A stretch of DNA of 55,178 nt from Deltaproteobacteria bacterium (lineage in GTDB: Bacteria; Desulfobacterota; Desulfobaccia; Desulfobaccales; 0-14-0-80-60-11), in contig VGSW01000003.1 in NCBI GenBank assembly GCA_016874915.1, forward strand, positions 1 to 55,178, read 5' to 3'. Below are positions 15,644 through 22,914 of the stretch, piece after piece (the first letter of the stretch is position 1; each line of letters opens with the position of its first letter). Below the pieces are notes generated by a model that was not told the DNA's origin, ran no database searches, and was given only the letters and a program-made list of their open reading frames with translations. The position numbers and the translations under genes were made by a program.

Positions 15644-16144
15644 TCAAGGTGACGCCAGGGTCAGGGTGACGCTGGCCCCATAGTCGCCGGGAATAAGATT
15701 ACCCTGGTTTTTCAGAACAAAGCTGACTTGCCCCTGGTATACTCCGCTCCGGTTCCAACGGCCCATGGACTGTTGGCCGTTGCGGCTTAAAGACCCGCTT
15801 CTCCAGCCCTCGCCTTGAGAGGTCCAGTCCACCTGTTCCAGGGGGATGCGGCCGGAGGGGCCTTCCAGGTCCCGGGCGGCGCCGATGGACAGGACCAGGG
15901 GCTGGCCCCCGCTGATCCGGCCCCGGGCCGTAATTTGGACCGGCCCTTCCTGGGACGGGATGACCGGCTGGTCTTCGCTCCCCACCAAGGTGAGGTGGGA
16001 GTGGGAAAGGCTTAGGGAAACCCGGGGAAGGATGCGAGCCGTCAGGTGAAGGTTTTTCTGGGCTTCCGCCCCCAGAACCGGCGTCCCGGGCAGAAGCAGG
16101 CCTGCGAACAGAAAGGCCCGTAACCCGCTTAGTTTCTTCCGCAT
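15644..16144 (-). CDS. Secreted surface-subunit paralogue D, c-di-GMP-riboswitch controlled
   Basis: The product is 166 residues, the fourth paralogue of the A-C family, on the opposite strand and convergent with the barrel gene. The signal peptide spans about 25 residues (MRKKLSGLRAFLFAGLLLPG, cut near VLGA). The family signature is conserved: ARDL, IPLEQVDWTSQGEGWRSGS, QQSMGRWNRSG, QVSFVLKNQG, GDYGASVTLTL and a terminal ASP. It has no Cys. A strong CCAGGAGG ribosome-binding site lies 6-7 bases before the ATG. It is preceded by a GEMM-I riboswitch, so its expression should follow cellular c-di-GMP. It is the only family member here with that control in its own leader. Confidence 0.85.
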   Translation of the reverse strand: MRKKLSGLRAFLFAGLLLPGTPVLGAEAQKNLHLTARILPRVSLSLSHSHLTLVGSEDQPVIPSQEGPVQITARGRISGGQPLVLSIGAARDLEGPSGRIPLEQVDWTSQGEGWRSGSLSRNGQQSMGRWNRSGVYQGQVSFVLKNQGNLIPGDYGASVTLTLASP

Positions 16145-16201
16145 GACAACCTCCTGGGAAGTCTTGGGGTGCCGCGAAACTAAAGGTTTATGGGCCCCAG
16201 A

Positions 16202-16282
16202 CTTCGGCAGCCCGGCTGTCTTGCCTTTTCAGCAAGACCCGTGGCTTTGCGTCCCGTCCTCACGAACGGTTTGCCTTTTCGG
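16202..16282 (-). promoter_or_regulatory. c-di-GMP-I (GEMM-I) riboswitch
   Basis: Read on the minus strand, the leader contains the hallmark segments in order. These are GGCAAACC, a P2 stem closed by a GTGA (GNRA) tetraloop (CCGTTC-GTGA-GGACGG), GGGACGCAAAGCCACGGG, a P3 stem GTCTTGC/GCAAGAC, then AGCCGGGCTGCCGAAG. The base corresponding to G20 of the Vibrio Vc2 aptamer is G (first G of GGCAAA), which favours c-di-GMP over the cGAMP-type A20 variants. It ends about 58 nt upstream of the start of subunit D. A downstream hairpin can form between GAAGTCTGGGG and CCCCAAGACTTC, overlapping the aptamer 3' edge and ending just before the ribosome-binding site. Confidence 0.92.
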
Positions 16283-16692
16283 TCACAGTAAATGCTTTAC
16301 CCTCTTATCGGCGAATCCTTCCAGGGAATAAATTTTTTCCTAGTTCTTCGAAATAATTTTCGTTGTCAGATTTGAGTGTATAGAGAATAGGGCCAGGGGG
16401 CGCCTCTCTTGACGCTTTGATATACAGCGCAATGATTCTTTCTTTGCAAAAGTCTCAAGTTCTGGTCTCCGTGCAAAAACCCTGGTGAGAAAATCCCTTT
16501 GGTCACGCCGAGATCCAAGATGATTTTTTATATAAACTGAAATTAGGCAGGGTTTTGTATCCTCAACTAGAATAAATTAGATAATCTATATTACTTTTGG
16601 CTGGCGCGCTAAATATTAGCTAAAATAGTTTTAAATAAAAAAATATTTAAATTAAAATAGTATAAAAATGATAAATTGCGAATTTCATCACA

Positions 16693-16720
16693 TTGACAAA
16701 AAATTATTCAATTTTATTTT
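16693..16720 (+). promoter_or_regulatory. Possible promoter of the pyruvate oxidoreductase gene
   Basis: TTGACA at 16693-16698 is followed after 16 bp by TATTTT, in a very AT-rich stretch ending about 80 bp before the start codon. The -35 is perfect but the -10 is weak. From 16283 to 16692 I see no gene; the sequence is AT-rich and probably carries the divergent promoters of this gene and of the riboswitch transcript. Confidence 0.4.
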
Positions 16721-16801
16721 AATATTTAAACCTGGAAGTTGTCAGGACCACATTCTTTTGAGATAATCATTTAGACAAGAACCACTCCAAAGGAGATGAG
16801 T

Positions 16802-19800
16802 ATGAAACCGGCAGAGGAAATCAAGACCCTGCGCCAGCAATTGCCTGCCTGGGAAAAAGATGCCTCCGACCTGGACGCCCTGCGCCAGCAGCTTCCTTAT
16901 CACAAGCTGCGCCGGGTGAAGAAGGGTAAGGTCCTCCCCATTGATTGGCAGACGGAATGGGAACGCTTCGACGCCCGGGAACTCTTTAATTTCGACCTGG
17001 CCTCCATTCCGGAAAAAATGCTGGAGAGTATGCGAAAACGCCAGGAAGTCCTGATGGACGGCAACCAGGCGGCCCTGTCGGTACTCACCCGGGTGGTGGA
17101 CGGCCTCTGCGGCTACCCCATCACCCCCTCCACTCCCATCGCCGAAGGCTTCGCCCGGGCCGCGGCCAACGGGCAGAAGAACCTCTTCGGCCACGAGCTT
17201 ATGTATTTCCAGCCCTCAGATGAACTGTCCGCCATCGCCGCGGTGGAAGCCATGGCCGCCCAAGGGGGGCGCTACGCCGACAACACTTCGTCCCAGGGCC
17301 TGCTGCTGAAGACCAAGAACCTGTTCTCCGTGGCCGGCAAGCGTCTCCCCGTGATCATGACCGTCATGGCCCGGGAAGTCAACAAAGGCTCCCTGAGCAT
17401 CCACTGCGGCCATACTGACTTCTACGGGGTGCGCAGCGCCGGCTGGGCCCAACTGATGGCCGCGGACAACCAGGAGCTGCACGACCTCCTGGCCATCGCC
17501 TTCAAAGTGGCGGAACTGCGCCAGGTGATGCTGCCAGTGATGGCCATCGGCGACGGCTTCATCAAGAGCCATGCCATTGAGAATATTAGGGAGTTGTCCA
17601 ACGACTTTTTGGAATACTTCGTGGGCCTCCCCAACCGCTTCTACCAGCCCGACTTCGAGCACGGCGTCCTCACCGGCACTTTCACCGACATGGACCTGAC
17701 CATGGAAGGCCAGGTGGCCCAGGATACGGCCTACCGCTTTTTCAAACGGGGCTTCGTGGCGGCCATGTACGTGATGAACAAGGTCCTGGGCACCAATCTC
17801 AAGGTGGTGGAGTGTTACCGCACCGAGGACGCGGACATGGTCATCGTCATCATGGGCTCCGCCGCCGGGGTGGTGAAAGACGTGGTGGACTACTACCGGG
17901 ATGTGAAGGGCTACCGCATCGGGGTGGTGCGGCCCGTCCTCTTCAACCCGCCCTGCTACGAGGAGCTGGCCTTCGGCATGCGCAACGCCAAGGTCATCAG
18001 CGTCTTGGAGCGCAGCGCCCGGGCCCACAACCAGCTTCTCATGTACGACGTGCAGGCGGCCCTGCAGATTTCATTCCGGGCCATGCGGGAAGGGAAAAAA
18101 GAGCACCGCCTCTATGGCCGGGAAATCATGCCCACCCTGCTCCACGGAGTTTACGGCCTGGGCAGCAAGGATTTTAACAAGTATGACGCGGCCGCGGTGG
18201 TGGAGAACATGGTGGCCTGTCTGGAGGGCAAGCGGGGATTCCTGAGGGATTCTTACTCGGGCATCGAAGGCCCCTTGTCCTTGCAGCCAGCCGCCCTTCC
18301 CGGCTACCTGGAGCGGGAGCTGAGCATGACCTTCATCGGGGTGGGCGCCGAAGGGGTGAAAACCGCCTTGGAAAGCGCCGCCCTGGTCTATGCCGAAGAC
18401 ACCGGCCCCAGCCACATCTACGTGCAGACCGGGGCCCGTTACGGTGCGGCCCGCAAGGGCGCCCCGGTCTTCATGAACCTGCGCCTCAGCTCCCAGCCCA
18501 TCCGCAACAGCTCGGAGCTCACGGAGCGGGACGTCCTGGCCTTCTTCAATGAAAAATTCATGAAGGGCCAGATCCTGAAAGAATACGTGGGCGGCCTGAA
18601 AAAACACGGGCTGCTGGTCATCAACACCGACAGAAGCCCGGAAGAGGTGGTGGCCGAATTTCCTGAGCAGATTCAGTCCCTTATCAAGTACCGCCAGATC
18701 AAGGTCCAGACGTTGGACGGCACCCGGGCGGCCCTGCAGCACCTGAACCGCAACCTCCCCGGCGCACCCATCATCGGCCTCATCAATAAAGAGATGGGGA
18801 TTCTCACCGAGAAGCAGTTTGAGCAGAAGTTTAAGAAAACCCTGGAGAAAATACTGGGCACCAAAAAGAAAGAAATGCTGGAGTCCAACATCGCCTTGCT
18901 GCGTTTCGGCGCCGAGCGGGCCAGCGGCTCCCCCGCGGAGCGGGCCAAGGCGGCCCTGATCCTGGAGCGGGGCGGGCCTACCTATGTCCGGCACCAGCCC
19001 GAGAACTTCGGCCAGGGGCGCCGGGCCGCGGGGCTGCGGGTGCACCTGTCGGACAAGGACGAACTGGGCACCATCAAGCCCGTGCCCCTGTTCGAAGACT
19101 ACCAGGAGACTTTCCGCCAGGAAATGGTGCAGCCCATCCTGGAGGGCCAGAAGGTCTCCTGGGACCGGTTCTTGCCGGTGGTCCCCGCGGCCACCAGCCG
19201 TTACCGGGACATGAGCCACGTCGCCACCTCGCTGCCGGTCTATGACCCGGAAAAGTGCATCGCCTGCGGCATCTGCACCGCGTCGTGTCCCGATTCGGCA
19301 CTGCACTCCACCATCACTTACCGGCCCATCAGCGCCACGGCGGAGCGCTATTTCAAGGTCTTCAAGAAACCGCCCAAGGGGGTTCCCTGGAACCGCTTTG
19401 CCTTGAACCTCTGCGCCGACCCCAGCGCCTGCAAGGGCTGCGGCGTCTGCGCCCAGGTCTGCCCCACCGACGCGCTTCGCATGGTGTCCAAGGATGAACT
19501 GCGGCCCGAGGACTTTCTCCCCCAGGCCTACCGAGATTGGGACCACACCACGGAGCTGGCCCCCTTCGTGGATCAGCTGGCCCTGAATCACCAGGTGCTC
19601 TTCGTTTTCTCCAAGCTCTATCCCGGCAAGCACACCTTGTGTCCGGGGTGCGGCGAGGGAGTCATCAACCTGCTCACCTTCTTCGCGGCGGAGTCCCTGC
19701 GGAACCACCCCCAGGGCATCGCCACCTTTTACCAGGGCATCAAAATCCTGTCGGAGCGCAACCAGCGGGCCATCGAGCACATGCTGGACCACGGGTTCAA

Positions 19801-20731
19801 CATTTACACCATCAACGCCACGGGCTGCGATCAGGTCTCCGAGCTGGTCAACCCCTTCAACACCCGCATCTACCCCTCGGGCCACTACGGCTTCGGCACC
19901 GCCTCCGCCGCGGCCCTGGGCGCCAAGTTCGCCCTGGACCAGGCCGTCCAGAACCGTTACAGCGACGTTCTCACCAAGATCATCGTCTTCGCCGGGGACG
20001 GCGCCATTTACGATATCGGCAACGGCCCCTTCAACTACGCCCTGGGCGAGAACTTCGACATCACCTGGGTGATCTACAACAACGAAGCCTATATGAACAC
20101 CGGGGTGCAGAAGTCCGGGGCCACCCGCTTCGGCTGCGACCGCTCCACTTCGCCCATCGGCAAGAAATACGCGGGGAAAACCACCCTGCACCGCCGGATC
20201 ATCAGTCAGGCCATGGCCATCTCCCACGTATACGCGGCCAAGCTTTCCATCGACAACCCCTTTTACGCCATCCGCATCCTGAAGGAAGCCATCGCCTACA
20301 ACGGCCCCTCCATGGTGGAGTTCTTCTCCCCCTGCCCCCAGGGCCACGTGACCCACGACTGGGCCGGCCCCCTCATTTCCCGCATGTTGGTGGAGGCCCG
20401 CAAGTGGCAGGCGGCGGTGCGGCGGCCCTTCCAACGCATCGACATTACCGGCAACCCCAGCCCCGAACTCATCTACCCCGACAAAGGCAAGTCCTTCAAG
20501 CAGGGCATCAAGCGGGACGCGGCCAGCTTCTACGACGTGGTGAGCATGCTGGGCCAGTACAACCAGCACTTGAAGACCGTGAAAAGCGGCGACATCCCGG
20601 AAATCGTCCGCATCAACGAAACCGTGAGCCTGTTCCGCTGGCTCCGGAACCAGCACCTGGGCGGCTACCGGGACTCCATGCCCTCGGAAGAAGAAGTGGC
20701 CAAGATCGTGGAGGAGCGCTACCGGCTGTAA
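16802..20731 (+). CDS. Single-chain pyruvate:ferredoxin (flavodoxin) oxidoreductase
   Basis: The enzyme reversibly converts pyruvate and CoA to acetyl-CoA, CO2 and reduced ferredoxin, and is central to anaerobic carbon metabolism. The order is: an 80-residue N-terminal extension, the alpha domain with YPITPST (near residue 105), the gamma domain, a 2[4Fe-4S] ferredoxin domain (CIACGICTASCPD near 819 and CKGCGVCAQVCPTD near 877), and the beta domain. The beta domain has the proximal-cluster cysteines (LCPGCGEG, NATGCDQ, SPCPQGH) and the thiamine-diphosphate motif GDGAIYDIGNG near 1065. ATG 16802 is preferred over ATG 16796 because AGGAG at 16791 is then 6 nt away. At 1309 residues it is longer than the usual 1170-1200. 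It has a rho-independent terminator downstream. Confidence 0.93.
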   Translation: MKPAEEIKTLRQQLPAWEKDASDLDALRQQLPYHKLRRVKKGKVLPIDWQTEWERFDARELFNFDLASIPEKMLESMRKRQEVLMDGNQAALSVLTRVVDGLCGYPITPSTPIAEGFARAAANGQKNLFGHELMYFQPSDELSAIAAVEAMAAQGGRYADNTSSQGLLLKTKNLFSVAGKRLPVIMTVMAREVNKGSLSIHCGHTDFYGVRSAGWAQLMAADNQELHDLLAIAFKVAELRQVMLPVMAIGDGFIKSHAIENIRELSNDFLEYFVGLPNRFYQPDFEHGVLTGTFTDMDLTMEGQVAQDTAYRFFKRGFVAAMYVMNKVLGTNLKVVECYRTEDADMVIVIMGSAAGVVKDVVDYYRDVKGYRIGVVRPVLFNPPCYEELAFGMRNAKVISVLERSARAHNQLLMYDVQAALQISFRAMREGKKEHRLYGREIMPTLLHGVYGLGSKDFNKYDAAAVVENMVACLEGKRGFLRDSYSGIEGPLSLQPAALPGYLERELSMTFIGVGAEGVKTALESAALVYAEDTGPSHIYVQTGARYGAARKGAPVFMNLRLSSQPIRNSSELTERDVLAFFNEKFMKGQILKEYVGGLKKHGLLVINTDRSPEEVVAEFPEQIQSLIKYRQIKVQTLDGTRAALQHLNRNLPGAPIIGLINKEMGILTEKQFEQKFKKTLEKILGTKKKEMLESNIALLRFGAERASGSPAERAKAALILERGGPTYVRHQPENFGQGRRAAGLRVHLSDKDELGTIKPVPLFEDYQETFRQEMVQPILEGQKVSWDRFLPVVPAATSRYRDMSHVATSLPVYDPEKCIACGICTASCPDSALHSTITYRPISATAERYFKVFKKPPKGVPWNRFALNLCADPSACKGCGVCAQVCPTDALRMVSKDELRPEDFLPQAYRDWDHTTELAPFVDQLALNHQVLFVFSKLYPGKHTLCPGCGEGVINLLTFFAAESLRNHPQGIATFYQGIKILSERNQRAIEHMLDHGFNIYTINATGCDQVSELVNPFNTRIYPSGHYGFGTASAAALGAKFALDQAVQNRYSDVLTKIIVFAGDGAIYDIGNGPFNYALGENFDITWVIYNNEAYMNTGVQKSGATRFGCDRSTSPIGKKYAGKTTLHRRIISQAMAISHVYAAKLSIDNPFYAIRILKEAIAYNGPSMVEFFSPCPQGHVTHDWAGPLISRMLVEARKWQAAVRRPFQRIDITGNPSPELIYPDKGKSFKQGIKRDAASFYDVVSMLGQYNQHLKTVKSGDIPEIVRINETVSLFRWLRNQHLGGYRDSMPSEEEVAKIVEERYRL

Positions 20732-20738
20732 AAAGACA

Positions 20739-20886
20739 GTTTTCGGTTTTCGGTCTTCGGTTTTCGGTTAATGCAAGGGCGCACCGCGCACTAATACTTG
20801 ATTCCCTTTCAAATGCACCAAATACAATTTGTAACTTATTGGTATTTCAGGTTTTCCTAACCGAAAACCGGAAACCGAAAACCGAA
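20739..20886. repeat. Heptad-repeat element D (MITE-like, about 30-bp inverted ends)
   Basis: Four GTTTTCG-type units at 20739-20766 start 7 bp after the upstream stop codon. Four AACCGAA-type units at 20859-20886 are their inverted copy: 28 bases match with two mismatches. The interior is 92 bp with no coding potential. This is the cleanest example in the window of the paired, inverted heptad architecture. Confidence 0.75.
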
Positions 20887-20920
20887 AACGGTATAAGTAG
20901 GCACACGGATCACCAAAATT

Positions 20921-20957
20921 GGGGAGGCGGGCATTGCCCGCCTCCCCAGATTTTTTT
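20921..20957 (+). terminator. Rho-independent terminator
   Basis: A perfect 12-bp stem GGGGAGGCGGGC/GCCCGCCTCCCC (20921-20932, 20936-20947) with a 3-nt loop is followed by seven T residues at 20951. It terminates the pyruvate oxidoreductase transcript. The rest of 20958-21079 is AT-rich and empty. Confidence 0.85.
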
Positions 20958-21079
20958 ACATAACAGCATATATGCGGATTATTAAAACATATTAAGATAC
21001 TTATACCCCTATCAAATTCTTGATATATAGCAGTGAGCAACATTCTCTCAGAAGGCGCTCTGAGTACACTTGCCGAAAC

Positions 21080-22369
21080 TTACTCCCCATCTTTTGGCAG
21101 AGCAAAATAAAAGGTCGCCCCTTCACCGGCTTTTCCTTCAGCCCAGACGCGGCCGCCGTGGCGCTCGATAATGCGCTTGACTATGGCCAGGCCGACGCCG
21201 GTGCCTTCGTATTCCTGGCCCCCGTGCAGGCGTTGAAAGACGCCGTACAGCTGGTGGGCATAACGCTCATCAAAGCCGATGCCGTTGTCCATGACGTAGT
21301 AGATGGTTTCGTTTTCCCCATCCTTACCGCCTACTTCAATGACCGCGGTTTTTCTCGGCTTGGTGTATTTGATGGCGTTGGCCAGTAAATTAAGGATAAC
21401 CTGGTAAAGCAAGGCGTTATCGCCCAAACCCGGGGGCAGGTCACCCAACGTTAACTGCAAGTCCCTTTCCGGCGCCTGAGACCGGAGTTCCTCGAAAACC
21501 TGCTTGGTCATGGCGGTCAGATTGACGACGGATTTCATTATCTGCAGCCGCCCCAGGCGGGAAAGGGCGAGCAGGTCGTCGATGAGATGATGCATAATTT
21601 TGGTATTGTCGCAGATGACTTTGAGCAGCCTGAGACCTTCGGCATCGAGTTTGTCAGTGTGGTCGTCGATCAATATCCTGGAGAACCCTTCGATGGCCCG
21701 GACCGGGGCCTTGAGGTCGTGGGAGACGGAGTAAGAAAAGGACTCCATCTCCCGGTTGGCGGCCTCCAATTCGGCGGTGCGCTCTCTCACCCGTTGCTCC
21801 AGTTCTTCATTGAGCTTACGGATTTTCGCCTCGGCCTGGCGGAGATCGGTGATATCTACGATGGTGAGCAAAATAAGCTCAGTTGCCTCATCCCGACTGA
21901 TGGGACAGGCGTTGAGCAACATGGCCCGCAACCCGATGCCGGGGAAGTCCTGTTCCACCAGGAAATTATGGAATGAGGCACCCTGGGAGGCGACCTCGCC
22001 CAGCCTTTTCCTGAGTTCCGGAATTTCCCATTGGCCGTTTCCCAGCTCGTAGAGGAGCCTGCCCTCGGTTTCTTGGGGGGAAACCTGAAATGTCTCGTAG
22101 AAAAAAGGGTTGGCCATCTTGACTTTGAGGTCCCGGTCCAGCAATACTATGGACTCCCTCATGGCCTCTACGACGGTTTGGGCGTAATGCCGGGAGTTTT
22201 CAAGATGTATCAGGCTTCTCTTTAGTTCATCAATATCCACCAGGGCAATCACTGCCCCCTCAATTTTGTTCTCTAAGGTCTGATAAGGCCGGATCTGCAG
22301 GGAATACCAATGGCCCTCCCGGTCCTGATCTATTTCATCTTTCGGTATCGCTGATTGATAGATGAGCAA
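21080..22369 (-). pseudogene. PAS histidine kinase missing its N-terminal part
   Basis: The remaining 429 residues begin inside a PAS-like tail (EGHWYSLQIRPYQTLENKI then DIDELKRS) that resembles the end of the PAS region of CheB/CheR-PAS kinases. A complete PAS domain, a coiled-coil (LNEELEQRVRERTAELEAAN), a DHp helix with SVSHDLKAPVRAIEGFS and an intact ATPase domain (NLLANAIKY, DNGIGFDE, GTGVGLAIVKRI) follow. No credible start with a ribosome-binding site exists. The frame simply opens at TTG 22369, and the sequence beyond that point belongs to a phage terminase fragment on the other strand. I conclude that the 5' part was lost at this junction. The kinase core could still be functional if expressed. 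Confidence 0.75.
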
Positions 22370-22898
22370 TAAACTTGACCTATACTTGTCAGCAACACAA
22401 AGCTCCTATGCCCATAGTGATGCGTTGATTAACGTCATTATCGGGCCGGCAGGGGAAGGCAAGACTTATGCCTCGGTAGGGGCGATGATTATTAGCGCGC
22501 AGCGTAACAAGAGGCCGGTGCTTTGGGCTATTATTCGCGATACCCATACTAACATAAAGAGATCCACGGTCCGTTCCATTAATAAAATCTTCAGAAAGAC
22601 CTCTTCCCTGGTTTCCTGGCGGGACGATTACCGGCAACTCACCATTCATTGCAACCCCAAGGTGGAGGTCGATCTTTTCGGGATAGACGATCCCGGGACG
22701 CTGAACCGGCTGCAAGGGACGGAGTACGACGGCATCTGGCTGGAGGAACCCGCGGCGATGCTGGAGCGGGCCAACAGCGGCCTTTCGGAAGAGGTGTTCA
22801 ACGACGCCCTGCTACGCTGCGTCCGGGCCCAGGCGGAACATTCCCGGCTCTCGGGTTGTGCCATTGCACTTTCGGGTGAGATGCTTAGTTTTTGGTAA
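22362..22898 (+). pseudogene. Phage terminase large-subunit fragment
   Basis: The 178 residues carry a Walker A motif GPAGEGKTYAS, a coupled WAIIRDTHTNIKRS segment and a Walker B-like GIWLEEPAA, typical of the ATPase half of a terminase large subunit that packages phage DNA. The nuclease half is absent. The frame ends after [11 protein letters not shown] in unrelated residues, just before the copper ATPase gene. No other phage genes are near. It is a relic at a recombination junction, abutting the truncated kinase on its left. Confidence 0.7.
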
Positions 22899-22914
22899 AA
22901 CTCCCCAAGGTTCG

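Noticed and set aside
18071..20656. Very long open frame (861 codons) antisense to the pyruvate oxidoreductase
   Set aside because: Shadow of a GC-rich, strongly codon-biased gene; composition is low-complexity and no domain is recognisable.
22362..22898. Terminase fragment considered as evidence of a resident prophage
   Set aside because: No portal, capsid, tail, integrase or attachment site is seen nearby; it is a lone relic.
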